A stretch of 64,000 bases of DNA, from NCBI GenBank assembly GCA_034439975.1, contig JAWXBK010000020.1, positions 1 to 64,000 on the forward strand. The letters are read 5' to 3'. Source of the DNA: JAWXBK01 sp034439975. GTDB lineage: Bacteria > Pseudomonadota > Alphaproteobacteria > Dongiales > Dongiaceae. The notes beneath the pieces are model-generated. The model ran no database searches. It was not told the DNA's origin and was given only the letters and a program-made list of their open reading frames with translations. Shown here in pieces: positions 1 through 8,717 of this stretch. Made by a program: the position numbers and the translations under genes. Numbering within the stretch: position 1 is the stretch's first letter; each line of letters starts with the position of its first letter.

Positions 1-217
1 CCCCACCCGCGTCCGGGCCGGCATTGTCGGATGACGTGTCGGGTGTCCCCTCCGGCGTCGCGTCCTGCGCCACGGCACCGCCCATCGGCAGCAGAGCGCC
101 GATGAGTATCGTCAGGACGAGTGCGCGCGCAATCCGGCCGAGCCATCGCCGCGCCAGATCGAGCGGCAACGTCTCATCGAATCGCCGCGCCTTATCGAAC
201 GAAAAAGTGCAAGGCAT
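1..217 (-). CDS. Exported hypothetical protein, N-terminal part only
   Basis: The first 72 codons of a gene that leaves the window. Translation from the ATG gives a basic N-terminus (MPCTFSFDKARR...), then a hydrophobic stretch at about residues 30-48 (LVLTILIGALLPMGGAVAQ), then an acidic, Pro/Thr/Ser-rich segment. This looks like a signal peptide with possible cleavage near AVAQ-D, so the product is probably periplasmic or membrane-anchored. An in-frame stop lies a few codons upstream, so this ATG is the earliest one, although no good ribosome binding site is visible. It is divergent from arsC across about 100 bp. The visible part carries no domain, so I give it no function. Confidence 0.55.
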   Translation of the reverse strand, partial: MPCTFSFDKARRFDETLPLDLARRWLGRIARALVLTILIGALLPMGGAVAQDATPEGTPDTSSDNAGPDAGG

Positions 218-324
218 CCGTGAATTCTAACATGATTGACGGTAGAATGGCGAACCCCCACGCTGCGTTCCATGAGCGGCAGGCGATCGCGGGCCGCGCG
301 ACCCCTTTTCTTGGAGGCGGTGCG

Positions 325-684
325 ATGACGGTGACGATCTATCACAATCCGCGCTGCAGCAAATCGCGCACGACTCTGGCACTATTGCAGTCGCGCGGCA
401 TCGAACCCGCGATCCGGCTCTATCTCGATGAACCGCCGAGCGCCGCGAGACTCGATGAAATTCTGAAACTTCTCGATCTCGAACCGCGCGCCCTGATGCG
501 CCGCCAGGAGCCACCCTACAAGGAGGCCGGGCTCGACGATCCGGCGCTGACGCGCAAGCAACTGATCGCCGCGATGGTCCAGCACCCGATCCTGATCGAA
601 CGCCCGATCGTGGTGGTCGAGAAGCGCGGCCACAAGAAGGCCGCGCTGGGCCGGCCGCCGGAGGCTGCACTGGATATCCTCTAG
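325..684 (+). CDS. arsC: Arsenate reductase, ArsC glutaredoxin-dependent type
   Basis: A 119-residue cytoplasmic protein of the thioredoxin-fold ArsC/Spx family, which reduces arsenate to arsenite with glutathione and glutaredoxin. The catalytic cysteine is Cys11 in YHNPRCSKSR. The arginines that stabilise the thiolate in the E. coli plasmid enzyme have counterparts at Arg59/60, Arg93 (ERPIVV) and Arg110 (LGRPPE). The start was chosen for the GGAGG about 8 bases upstream and because the protein then begins right at the first beta strand. No arsR, arsB or acr3 is adjacent, so this is a solitary housekeeping-type arsC rather than part of an ars operon. A YffB-like role remains possible, but the three arginines favour ArsC. 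Confidence 0.85.
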   Translation: MTVTIYHNPRCSKSRTTLALLQSRGIEPAIRLYLDEPPSAARLDEILKLLDLEPRALMRRQEPPYKEAGLDDPALTRKQLIAAMVQHPILIERPIVVVEKRGHKKAALGRPPEAALDIL

Positions 685-943
685 CCCGCCGGGCCTCTCG
701 GCCGCCCCTGCGCCCAAAGGAGTGGCGGTCGAACGGGAATGATTGCGGCAGACGGGTAAAGCCGGGCCGATCCCGCCATATTGGGCACCATGCGGTAACC
801 AACCCGACGGCGCACCGCCGGTTGCATCACAATGAGCGGAACCCGTCCGCCGGCAGCCCGGATGGCCTGACAAATGCCATAAATCGGCGCTAGCATTCGA
901 CCCTGGCTTCATCGAAGCGAAACGATCGAGGAGATCTTTTCCC

Positions 944-1474
944 ATGTCGCAGCCTTCCCGCAGCACCGGTCAGACACGCGCACTTGCCCCCGATGCCATT
1001 CGCATCCTTGCCGCTTTGTTGTTCGTTGCGGCGCTTGCGCTGATGCTCCATAGCGGCAGCGCGTTCGGCGCCGGCAGTTCGGATTCTACCGACACGCCGA
1101 GTGTCGCCGACATGATCGACGATGCCGAGGATCATATCGACGACGAGGAATATAACGACGCGATTGCGCTGCTCGAAAAGGCGCGCGCGGAAGAGCCGAA
1201 CAATCCCGACGTGCTGAACTGGCTCGGCTACAGCCACCGCAAGCTCGGCGACTACGACAAATCGCTGAACTTTTATATGGCGGCGTTGGCGGAAGAACCC
1301 GAGCATCTCGGCGCCAACGAGTATCTCGGCGAACTCTATCTGCTGATGAACGATTTGCCGAAGGCCGAGGAACGGCTCGCGGTGCTGGCCGCAGCGTGCA
1401 ACAGCAACTGCGAGGAGTACGAAGACCTCCTCGAAGAAATCGAAGAGTATAAGGGCATCCACGGACTGAGCTGA
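944..1474 (+). CDS. Exported TPR-repeat protein
   Basis: A 176-residue protein. A hydrophobic segment at residues 20-43 is probably a signal peptide or anchor. It is followed by an acidic linker and two to three tetratricopeptide repeats over about residues 56-150 (for example NPDVLNWLGYSHRKLGDYDKSL). The C-terminus is strongly acidic (EEYEDLLEEIEEY) and contains a CNSNC pair that could form a disulfide in the periplasm. GAGGAG lies 10 bases before the ATG. TPR proteins are scaffolds for protein-protein contacts, and nothing here names the partner. It stands alone, converging with the cyclase gene downstream with 12 bp between stops. Confidence 0.8.
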   Translation: MSQPSRSTGQTRALAPDAIRILAALLFVAALALMLHSGSAFGAGSSDSTDTPSVADMIDDAEDHIDDEEYNDAIALLEKARAEEPNNPDVLNWLGYSHRKLGDYDKSLNFYMAALAEEPEHLGANEYLGELYLLMNDLPKAEERLAVLAAACNSNCEEYEDLLEEIEEYKGIHGLS

Positions 1475-1486
1475 CCCGCCGCGTCG

Positions 1487-3235
1487 CTACACAGTTTCGG
1501 CGGCTGCCACCGTTTCATCGGCCAGAACAGCTTCGGCGGCCGGCCCCGGCTCGGCCGACCGCTCCGTATCGGACAGTGCCAGCAGCGCCGCGTTCTCGAT
1601 CGCAATCACGGTGAGCGGAACGGCCCGCCCCCGCAATGTCAGCTCATGGCGCGGTGCATCGGCGAAGGCGAGGCCGGCTGCGCGCGCCACCGCATCCGAC
1701 AGAACGAGCTGACACGTGAACTCCTTGGTCAGCGCTTCGAGCCGGCTTGCCGTGTTGACCGCATCGCCGACCGCGGTCAGCGAGATCGCGCGACCGTAAC
1801 CCATTTCGCCGACGATCGCGGCACCGGCATGGATGCCGATGCCAATCCGCAGCGGCTCGTCGAGGTCATGCGCCAGCAGCCGGTTCACGTCTTCGAGATT
1901 GCGCGCCATCTGACGAGCGGCCTCGAGCGCGCAGCGCGCGCCCTCGCCGACATTCTCACCGATACCGAAAAGCGCCATCACCCCGTCGCCGATGAATTTG
2001 TCGATATGGCCGCCCGCCGCCTCGACCGCGGTCCCCATCGCGCGGAAGTACCGGTTGAGAATGAACACCACGTCGTAGGGCAGTTTATGTTCGGAAAGCG
2101 CCGTGAAGGCGCGCAGATCAGCGAACAGGATCGCGATCTCGACTTCTTTTCCCTGCAGATAACCGGGCCGCGGCTGCGCATCGCGCGGGCTCGCACCCGC
2201 CGGCAATAGAGGCAGCACCGTCACCGGCGCGGTCGGGCGCACCTGGCAGGCGAGACGTACCCCCTCGCCCGCGATGACACGCGACAATACGATGCGCTCG
2301 GATGCGCTGGCCGGCGGCAATTGCTCGGCCCCCGCCAGCACGCGCACGCGACAGGTCGAACAGCGGCCGCGACCGCCGCACACGCTGGCATGCGGAATAC
2401 CCGCCAGCCGGCTCGCTTCGAGGATACTCGTACCCGCCCCTACTTCGATGCTGCGCCCGTCCGGATAATCGATACGGATCGAACGCCGCCGATGCCACCA
2501 TTTGCGAACCGTGCGGGCCGCGAGAACCGCCGCGATCAACGCAACATAGAGACCCAACACCCATTTCTCGAGCGCGTAGATATCGGCGATCTGCGCGTCG
2601 CTCAGCGGGCCGACCCGCGCCAACATGGCGGCAAGCCATGCGGGATCCTCTGCCAGTATCGCCACCGCGCGCCCTGCCGATGCAAAGCCGAGAAAGCCAA
2701 GGGCCGGAAGCAGCAGCGCGACGGCGTACAGGTAAGGCTGCGATTGCGCATACCAGGGTTTCAGGCGAAGCCAGAAATGCAGCCCGATGCAGCCATGCAG
2801 CCAGGCGACGAACAGCAGGATCGTCTGCTGGACCGTGGGCCACCCGCCGCCCACCCAGGTTGCGAACAGCACGAACTCGTAGGTCGGCTCGATACCGAAG
2901 ATGAGCGATGCCCAGAGCGTGGCTATCAGATGCACGGCCAGAAGCGCCGGTACCGAGAAACCCAGAACGAGTTGAAACCATTCCCAGCGCGCGAGGCGAA
3001 AACTGCGCCGCAGATAGATCGAAACGAACGCCAGCACGACATGGACCAGCAGCGCGCCGGCCAGGAAGGGCAGTCCGATACCGCGCCAGAACCAGCCGAA
3101 CGGCTCTCGCGCGGCCTCCATCGCGTCGAGCGACACGAGGCCGAGCGCATGGTTTAGAAAATGGCTCGTCAGATAGACGAGCAGCACCAGGCCGGACCAG
3201 AGACGGAGTTGGCGAATAGTCACGGCTGGGCGCAT
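1487..3235 (-). CDS. Membrane class III adenylate cyclase with cytochrome-b-like anchor and 2Fe-2S domain
   Basis: A 582-residue three-part protein that should make cAMP from ATP at the inner membrane. Residues 10-245 hold six hydrophobic segments rich in intramembrane histidines (His25, His29, His65, His102, His147, His153), resembling a diheme cytochrome b anchor. Residues 255-340 are a plant-type ferredoxin domain with Cys286, Cys292, Cys295 and Cys330 in the C-x5-C-x2-C...C pattern. Residues 362-535 are the cyclase catalytic domain, with metal aspartates in FADLRAF (Asp372) and IDKFIGDG (Asp417). The architecture resembles Sinorhizobium meliloti CyaC, a quinone/redox-responsive cyclase, so redox control of cAMP is a reasonable inference. 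An upstream extension would overlap the divergent gene, so I start at MRPAVTIRQL. Confidence 0.85.
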   Translation of the reverse strand: MRPAVTIRQLRLWSGLVLLVYLTSHFLNHALGLVSLDAMEAAREPFGWFWRGIGLPFLAGALLVHVVLAFVSIYLRRSFRLARWEWFQLVLGFSVPALLAVHLIATLWASLIFGIEPTYEFVLFATWVGGGWPTVQQTILLFVAWLHGCIGLHFWLRLKPWYAQSQPYLYAVALLLPALGFLGFASAGRAVAILAEDPAWLAAMLARVGPLSDAQIADIYALEKWVLGLYVALIAAVLAARTVRKWWHRRRSIRIDYPDGRSIEVGAGTSILEASRLAGIPHASVCGGRGRCSTCRVRVLAGAEQLPPASASERIVLSRVIAGEGVRLACQVRPTAPVTVLPLLPAGASPRDAQPRPGYLQGKEVEIAILFADLRAFTALSEHKLPYDVVFILNRYFRAMGTAVEAAGGHIDKFIGDGVMALFGIGENVGEGARCALEAARQMARNLEDVNRLLAHDLDEPLRIGIGIHAGAAIVGEMGYGRAISLTAVGDAVNTASRLEALTKEFTCQLVLSDAVARAAGLAFADAPRHELTLRGRAVPLTVIAIENAALLALSDTERSAEPGPAAEAVLADETVAAAETV

Positions 3236-3305
3236 CGGCAAAGGCGCATCCGCTGGGGCCGGGCCGAAAAGCCGGTCGCAAGACCGGGGCGGCAGCCGGG
3301 AAAAC

Positions 3306-4595
3306 ATGATATTAGACACCGCCATGCCGGACTGGAAACCGCAGCGCTTCGCCACGCGCCTGATCCCCAACGCCCTCGCCGCTTTGCCGGACGACCCCTA
3401 TCCGGTCGCGCTCGAGCCGATCCTGAGCGGCGATTCCTTCGCCGCCGCCCGGACCGAAATAGCCGGCTGGCCCGGTTATGCGCCGACGCCCCTGCACGAT
3501 CTTCCCGGCCTCGCGCGGGCGCTCGATGTCGGGGCGGTCTGGTACAAGGACGAGGGTGATCGCTTTGGCCTCGGCAGCTTCAAGGCGCTCGGCGGCGCCT
3601 ATGCTGTCTATCGGTGGCTCGCGGAACGCATTGGCGCCAAGACCGGCACAAAAATTTCGAGCGCCGAATTATTGAGCGGCAAGCATCGCGGCATCGCCGG
3701 AACCTTCACCGTCGCGACCGCAACCGATGGCAATCACGGGCGCTCGGTTGCGTGGGGCGCCTCGTTGCTCGGCTGCCGCTGCATCATCTACATCCACGCA
3801 ACGGTCAGCGAAGGTCGCAAGGCGGCAATCGAACAATACGGCGCCGAGGTGCGGCGCATCGATGGCGACTACGACGATTCGGTCCACCTCTGCGCCGAGG
3901 AATCCGCGAAGAACGGCTGGCAGGTGATTTCCGACACGTCCTATGACGGCTATCAGGACATTCCGAAGCTGGTGATGCAGGGCTATGGCGTCATGGTCGA
4001 CGAGGCGCTCGACGCGCTCGAACGGCGCGGCGTCCAACCGGCCACGCATCTCTTCATCCAGGCCGGCGTCGGCGGTCTCGCCGCCGCGGTGATCGCGCGC
4101 CTCTGGCAACGCCTCGAGGATGCGCGGCCCTATGTCGTGATCGTCGAGCCCGATCTTGCCGACTGCGTCTATCAGACCGCGCTGGCGGGCCGTCTCGCGA
4201 AATCGTCGGGCAATCTCGATACGCTGATGGCCGGGCTTGCGGCCGGCGAGGTTTCGCCGCTCGCCTGGGCAGTCCTGAAACCCGGCAGCAATGCCTACAT
4301 GACATTGCCCGATGCGGCGGCCGTGCATGCCATGCAGGCGCTCGCCGCCGGTGTCGGTGGCGACAAGAAAGTCGTCGGCGGCGAAGCCGGCGTCGGCGGA
4401 CTGGCTGGGCTGCTGGCGAGCGCGGCGGATCCGACGCTGCGCGAGGCGCTGGGCTTGCGCAAGGATTCCCGCATCCTCATTTTTGGCAGCGAGGGCGACA
4501 CCGATCCCGCCTTGTACGAAAAGCTGGTCGGTCGCTCGGGCGCTGCGATACGCGCCGATGACGACGGATCGAGCGACACAGCGATGAAACGATGA
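3306..4595 (+). CDS. dpaL: Diaminopropionate ammonia-lyase family PLP enzyme
   Basis: A 429-residue fold-type II PLP enzyme. Diaminopropionate ammonia-lyase converts 2,3-diaminopropionate to pyruvate and two ammonia. The PLP lysine is Lys93 in the sequence LGSFKALGGAY, preceded by the typical WYKDEGDRFG. The phosphate and substrate loops ATDGNHGRSVAWGA and GEAGVGGLAG are present, and the C-terminal GSEGDTDP matches this family better than threonine dehydratases. Length is close to the E. coli enzyme. A second ATG six codons in is an alternative start. The stop overlaps the DUF1289 start by four bases, so this is the first gene of a coupled three-gene operon ending in an EamA exporter. It is divergent from the cyclase gene. 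Confidence 0.8.
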   Translation: MILDTAMPDWKPQRFATRLIPNALAALPDDPYPVALEPILSGDSFAAARTEIAGWPGYAPTPLHDLPGLARALDVGAVWYKDEGDRFGLGSFKALGGAYAVYRWLAERIGAKTGTKISSAELLSGKHRGIAGTFTVATATDGNHGRSVAWGASLLGCRCIIYIHATVSEGRKAAIEQYGAEVRRIDGDYDDSVHLCAEESAKNGWQVISDTSYDGYQDIPKLVMQGYGVMVDEALDALERRGVQPATHLFIQAGVGGLAAAVIARLWQRLEDARPYVVIVEPDLADCVYQTALAGRLAKSSGNLDTLMAGLAAGEVSPLAWAVLKPGSNAYMTLPDAAAVHAMQALAAGVGGDKKVVGGEAGVGGLAGLLASAADPTLREALGLRKDSRILIFGSEGDTDPALYEKLVGRSGAAIRADDDGSSDTAMKR

Positions 4596-4849
4596 CCGAC
4601 GATCAGAAAATACGTGGCCGGCCCGATCGCGAAGAGCGGCGCGCAGAACGATTGCGGATGCTGCGTTCGGGCCCGCCCTCGCCCTGCATCAGCGTCTGCA
4701 CGATCGACGACAAGACCGGCTGGTGCCTCGGCTGCGCCCGCACGCTCGGCGAAATTCGCGACTGGCTCATCATGACGCCGGAGCAAAAAGAACATCTGCT
4801 CGGCGAGCTCGATTTGCGTCAGGGTCGCCGCCGCGCCGGCACGGTATGA
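4592..4849 (+). CDS. DUF1289 (YdhL-like) small cysteine protein
   Basis: An 85-residue soluble protein with a charged N-terminal arm (about residues 5-25) and the DUF1289 core SPCISVCTIDDKTGWCLGC. Its four cysteines (Cys32, Cys36, Cys45, Cys48) are spaced to bind a metal or Fe-S cluster, followed by the family's helical W...M/L..E..  segment. The function of the family is not established. It is coupled on both sides by ATGA overlaps, to the ammonia-lyase-like gene before and the transporter after, so it is co-expressed with them. Confidence 0.85.
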   Translation: MTDDQKIRGRPDREERRAERLRMLRSGPPSPCISVCTIDDKTGWCLGCARTLGEIRDWLIMTPEQKEHLLGELDLRQGRRRAGTV

Positions 4850-5754
4850 GTGCTGCGCCGCCCCGGGCGCTGGCCGATTCCCGCATCGGCCTTGCGCTGC
4901 TTGCCGGTCTTACATTTTTCTGGGGTATCAACTGGCCGATCATGAAGATCGCGCTGACCGAGATTCCGGTCTTCGGCTTTCGCGCCATGACCGTGATCGG
5001 CGGCGCATCCGGGTTGCTGTTGATGGCGCGTCTCACGGGCCAGCGTCTCGCTTTATCCCGCGCAGAACTGAAGCCGCTCATCATCGTCAGCATCGTGAAC
5101 GTCACCGGCTGGCAAATCCTGTCCGCTTTCGGCCTTGTCCATATGGAAGCGGGACGTGCCTCGATCGTCGCCTACACGATGCCGGTCTGGACCGCGTTGC
5201 TGGCGGTGCCATTCTTGGGCGAGCGGCTGACCTTCCGCGTCATCGCGGCGCTCATTCTCGGCATGGGCGGTGTCGCCTGCCTGCTGATCCCGGTGCGCGA
5301 GGGTCTCGCAACGGCCCCGCTCGGCCTTCTCTTCATGGCGCTGGCCGGTTTCGTGTGGGCGGCCGGCACGATCAGCCTCAAGCGGGTGCGCTGGAGCCTG
5401 TCGATCCTTCCGCTCGCCGGCTGGCAGTTGCTGATCGGCGGATTGCCGGTGCTCGCCTGCGCGTTCCTACTCGAACGCGATTTCGAGTGGTCGACCATCA
5501 GCACGAGTGCCTGGGTCGCCGCGGTCTATGCAATGCTCATCCCGACGGTCTTCTGTCAGTGGGCCTGGTATCGCGTGGTGTCGATCTATCCTGCGTCGAT
5601 ATCGACACTCGGCACGCTGCTTACGCCCGTTGCCGGTGTCATCTCGAGTACGCTCATGCTCGGCGAGCCGATCGGCTGGGACGTGATCGCAGCCCTCGTC
5701 CTGGTTTGCCTCGCGATCGCGCTCATCACCATCGTGCCTGCGCGCCGGGCATAG
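4846..5754 (+). CDS. EamA/DMT-family drug-metabolite transporter
   Basis: A 302-residue inner-membrane protein with about ten hydrophobic segments in two EamA repeats (roughly residues 15-145 and 155-295). The first helix has the family signature (LTFFWGINWPIMKIAL), and GERLTFRVIAALILGMGGV marks the end of repeat 1. These carriers usually export amino acids or other small metabolites. The start MSAAPPR is fixed by a four-base ATGA overlap with the DUF1289 gene; upstream extension would run through that gene. Its position after a diaminopropionate ammonia-lyase-like enzyme suggests an amino-acid-like substrate, which is inference. Confidence 0.85.
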   Translation: MSAAPPRALADSRIGLALLAGLTFFWGINWPIMKIALTEIPVFGFRAMTVIGGASGLLLMARLTGQRLALSRAELKPLIIVSIVNVTGWQILSAFGLVHMEAGRASIVAYTMPVWTALLAVPFLGERLTFRVIAALILGMGGVACLLIPVREGLATAPLGLLFMALAGFVWAAGTISLKRVRWSLSILPLAGWQLLIGGLPVLACAFLLERDFEWSTISTSAWVAAVYAMLIPTVFCQWAWYRVVSIYPASISTLGTLLTPVAGVISSTLMLGEPIGWDVIAALVLVCLAIALITIVPARRA

Positions 5755-5757
5755 ACG

Positions 5758-6168
5758 TCATTCTGCCTGGTAGGGGATGACGTTTTCCTGCTCGCTCGGA
5801 TCGTTGCGCGCGACAATCGCTTCGGCCGTTTCGGTATCGCTCAGATTGACCGGCTGATGCGGGACGCCCGCAGGAATGAACACGAAATCACCGGCCTCGT
5901 GTTTCATCGATTGTTTCAGCCCGTCGCCGTAGCGGGTTTCGATCCGACCACTGAGGATAAAGATCGCGGTTTCGTAGTCGCGGTGACTATGGGGTTCCGC
6001 GGCACCGCCCGGCGGCATCACGACCTTGTACATCGAGAGCGCGCGAGTCCCGGCAGTGCGGTCCGAAATGCCGGTGAACAGATCGAGCCGCTGAATATTA
6101 TCGAAGATCTCGCGGCGGCGAACCATCACCACCGTCTGGGCGGCATCGTCGGTCGGCTTTTCGGACAT
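5758..6168 (-). CDS. Cupin-domain protein
   Basis: A 136-residue single-domain cupin. Motif 1 is PHSHRDYETAIFILSGRIE (metal-binding His, His, Glu) and motif 2 is GDFVFIPAGVPHQPVNLS (final His), so a metal site should form in the beta barrel. Members include sugar isomerases, dioxygenases and sensor domains, and no specific activity can be read from it. The ATG chosen follows AGGAACC at good spacing; a longer start is possible but has no binding site. It lies 73 bp downstream of the acyl carrier protein gene on the same strand, so it may be the last member of that operon. Its stop nearly meets the convergent EamA gene. Confidence 0.75.
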   Translation of the reverse strand: MSEKPTDDAAQTVVMVRRREIFDNIQRLDLFTGISDRTAGTRALSMYKVVMPPGGAAEPHSHRDYETAIFILSGRIETRYGDGLKQSMKHEAGDFVFIPAGVPHQPVNLSDTETAEAIVARNDPSEQENVIPYQAE

Positions 6169-6241
6169 TGTCGGTTCCTGGTCTGAAGATCCTGCGCGAC
6201 CCATATATGGGTATCGCGCCGCGGCGGCTCAATCGCAACGC

Positions 6242-6481
6242 CTACCCGTTTTTCTGTGCCGCCAGGACGCGCGCTACATCGTCGAGCGAGCCGATCGACA
6301 GCAGCAAATCGGCCGGCAATTCGGCGGCGAGTTCCCGCTCGATCACTTCGACCAGACGCATATGCGCGAGGCTGTCCCATTCGCGCATGGTTACGACCGA
6401 GGCGTCGTCCGGCAGTTGCGCCGGATCGAGCTCGAGCGCTTCGGCCAGCATGCGGCGGGCGGCGGTCGTTGTATCGGTCAT
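6242..6481 (-). CDS. Stand-alone acyl carrier protein
   Basis: A 79-residue carrier protein. The phosphopantetheine attachment serine is Ser37 in EWDSLAHMRLVEVIE. The flanking helices are acidic as usual, and helix III contains LPADLLLSIGSLDDVARVL. The motif is DSL with a Trp before it, as in carrier proteins of amino-acid or unusual acyl pathways rather than the housekeeping AcpP. Its start overlaps the stop of the GNAT gene by four bases, and an AMP-forming ligase is one gene further upstream. It is therefore the likely acceptor of whatever that ligase activates. Confidence 0.85.
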   Translation of the reverse strand: MTDTTTAARRMLAEALELDPAQLPDDASVVTMREWDSLAHMRLVEVIERELAAELPADLLLSIGSLDDVARVLAAQKNG

Positions 6482-7278
6482 GCCGCGCTGCCTTTTTTGC
6501 CGATCTTGCTGAAGCCCTTGCCATGCTTGCGCAACTCAGCCTTACGCTTCGCCCATTCTTCGGGGAAGAGGCCGAACATCACCTGGTCGACGCGATTGCC
6601 GTCGGGGTCGATGCGATGGCGGCGCAGCATGCCTTCCGCGGTGAAGCCCTGGGCCTTGTAGTTGAACACCGAGCGGATGTTGCGCACCATCGGGTTGCCC
6701 CAGACCTTGCCGACCTTCACCACGTCGAACATGAAATCGAGCACGACGGCGCGCGTCTCGAGCACGATCGCCTTGCCCCAATACTCCTTGTTGCCGATCA
6801 CGACATTGGTCTGTCCGAGATTATGCCGGCGGTCGCGATAGATGACATAGAAGCCGACCAGCTTGTTGCCGGCGTTCTTGTCGAAAATGCCGAAATGGAA
6901 CGAATTGCGATTGTCGAACCGGTCGACATATTTGTGCATGTCCTCGATCGTCATCGAGGTCGGCGATGAATTCACGCCGGCCATGACCTCAGGATCGTGG
7001 GTCCAGTCCCGATAATCCTCGTTGACGTCGTCATGCGTCATCGATCGCACGATGTAATTCTCGGTCTCGAGCCGGATCGGCGGATCGGGCGGGCGCTTCT
7101 GCGGGCGCTTCTGCGCGGAAGCCTGCTGGCCACCCTGCGGCTGGCCTGGCTGTGCGGGTTTGCGCTCCCCGCCTTGCGCGCCCTGCTGATTGGCCGCAGG
7201 CCGGTTGCCGCCGCCCAACGTGCGGGCGCGGAGCTGGTGCAACGAGAGCGCATTGCCGGGATTCTTCGGTTCGTTCAT
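6478..7278 (-). CDS. GNAT-family N-acyltransferase with Q/P-rich N-terminal arm
   Basis: A 266-residue RimJ/RimL-like acyltransferase. Residues 1-66 are low-complexity and rich in Gln, Gly, Pro and Lys. The GNAT fold follows from about residue 68 (IRLETENYIVRSMTHDDV) to about 235, with the strand 4 acyl-donor region around NLGQTNVVIGNKEYWGKAIV and the typical VRNIRSVFNYKAQGFTAEGM near the end. Such enzymes N-acylate amino sugars, peptides or small amines using acyl-CoA, and some use acyl-carrier protein. It is coupled by four-base overlaps to the ligase before it and the carrier protein after it, so an acyl-ACP donor is plausible here. The disordered arm is unusual and could be a docking linker. 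Confidence 0.8.
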   Translation of the reverse strand: MNEPKNPGNALSLHQLRARTLGGGNRPAANQQGAQGGERKPAQPGQPQGGQQASAQKRPQKRPPDPPIRLETENYIVRSMTHDDVNEDYRDWTHDPEVMAGVNSSPTSMTIEDMHKYVDRFDNRNSFHFGIFDKNAGNKLVGFYVIYRDRRHNLGQTNVVIGNKEYWGKAIVLETRAVVLDFMFDVVKVGKVWGNPMVRNIRSVFNYKAQGFTAEGMLRRHRIDPDGNRVDQVMFGLFPEEWAKRKAELRKHGKGFSKIGKKGSAA

Positions 7279-8717
7279 CGTTTCACGCTATCGAGACAGG
7301 CCTGCATGACGATACGGCGGCTCACCTTGCCCCGATCGGTTTTCGGAATGTCGGCGAGGATAAACCATTTCTCCGGCACAAGCTCGTGCCGCAGCCGGTC
7401 CGCTGCCCAGGCCCGCAGGGCCGTCGCATCGTCGCGCGCGCCGTCGGTGAGGCGCACGGCGGCGGCGACAATCTCACCGCTGACAGCATCGGGCAGGCCG
7501 AAGCAGCAGGCCTCGGCGATGGCCGGGTGGCGCTCGAGAAAGAGATCGATCTCGGCCGGATTCACCTTCTGTCCGGCGCGATTGATCTCGTCCTTCTGCC
7601 GGCCGACCAGCCGCATCGTGCCGTCTTCGTCGATGCGCCCGATATCGCCGGTATGGAACCAGCCGGCCTTGAGCACGGGGTCGGTCAAGTCGGGCCGTTT
7701 GAAATAACCCTGCATCAGCGAGGGCGTCTGGAGCAGAAGCTCGCCCTCGCCGGTCGAGCGCATCGCGCCCTCGCCATCGAGCACGGCCGCACTGCCGCCC
7801 CAGAGCCGACCGATCAACCCGTCCTCGGGCGCAAATTCGTCGCTCGACGCGCCGCCGATCCAGTTCGCGGTCTCGGTGATGCCATACATGTTGGCGACCG
7901 GTGCGCCGCTCCAGGCGGCCACGCGCAGCCACAGATCGGCCGACAACGGCGCCGAGCCGATGCCGATGCGCTGCACGCTGCGACCCTGCGGCGGCTTGCC
8001 CATCTTGAGCGCGATCTTCCAGAAACTCGGCACCGAGCTCATGAAGCTGATGCGATTCTCGTCGAGCAGCGCGCCGAGTTTCGCCGCACCGGCAACGCCC
8101 GGCTGCAGGAAAAGATAGAGATCGTGTCCGGCGAGCCAGGGCGTCAGGCAATTGCCGATCAGCCCGTGGCCGAAATGGGTCGGCAGGACGCAGAGCGTGC
8201 GCGCCAGCGTTGCGGCGCCAAGAGCGGCGCGGTTGAGCGCGAGCCGCGCCAGTAGCGAGCGGAAGGTATGCACGACGCCCTTGGGATCGCCGGTCGTACC
8301 GCTGGTGAACAGGATCAGCGCCGGATCGTCGAGCGATGCGCGATCGTCCGCAGCTTCCGGCTCGTCCGTCTCAGCACGGGTATCTATCAAGAGTGCGCCC
8401 GGCTCGCCGCCCTTATAGCCGTCGCCGACCAGCACGAGACGTGCGTCGGTGAAGCGCACGACATTGCCAAGTTCTTCCGGCGTGAGCGCTGCGTTGACAC
8501 AGGCGGCACAGCCGCCGGCCTGCCAGACCGCGAGCAGGTCCGAGAAAAAATGCGCGCTGCCGCCATGGGCGATCACTACGATCACGCCGGGGGCAACACC
8601 GAGCCGCCGCAGCGTTCCCGTTCGTCGCGCGACGGCAGCCGCGATTCCGGCACCGCGCATCGCGGTGCCAGCGGCCGGATCGTGGATCGTGCCGAGATTG
8701 TCGAGGGAAACGCGCAT
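7275..8717 (-). CDS. AMP-forming acyl/amino-acid ligase (ANL family)
   Basis: A 480-residue adenylating enzyme that activates a carboxylate as acyl-AMP and passes it to a thiol. The P-loop is TSGTTGDPKG (residues 138-147), the A5 motif is NMYGITET, the A8 hinge region is TGDIGRIDEDG...VGRQKDEINRAG, and the A10 lysine is Lys464 in PKTDRGKVSRR. It has no fused carrier domain, but a free carrier protein gene lies two genes downstream. It resembles stand-alone ligases rather than acetyl-CoA synthetase; the substrate cannot be read by eye. Its ATG shares one base with the stop of the flavoprotein gene, and its stop overlaps the GNAT start, so all are one transcript. Confidence 0.85.
   Translation of the reverse strand: MRVSLDNLGTIHDPAAGTAMRGAGIAAAVARRTGTLRRLGVAPGVIVVIAHGGSAHFFSDLLAVWQAGGCAACVNAALTPEELGNVVRFTDARLVLVGDGYKGGEPGALLIDTRAETDEPEAADDRASLDDPALILFTSGTTGDPKGVVHTFRSLLARLALNRAALGAATLARTLCVLPTHFGHGLIGNCLTPWLAGHDLYLFLQPGVAGAAKLGALLDENRISFMSSVPSFWKIALKMGKPPQGRSVQRIGIGSAPLSADLWLRVAAWSGAPVANMYGITETANWIGGASSDEFAPEDGLIGRLWGGSAAVLDGEGAMRSTGEGELLLQTPSLMQGYFKRPDLTDPVLKAGWFHTGDIGRIDEDGTMRLVGRQKDEINRAGQKVNPAEIDLFLERHPAIAEACCFGLPDAVSGEIVAAAVRLTDGARDDATALRAWAADRLRHELVPEKWFILADIPKTDRGKVSRRIVMQACLDSVKR

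Noticed and set aside
325..684. Arsenic-resistance operon
   Set aside because: Only arsC is present; no ArsR, ArsB/Acr3 or ArsH gene is adjacent.
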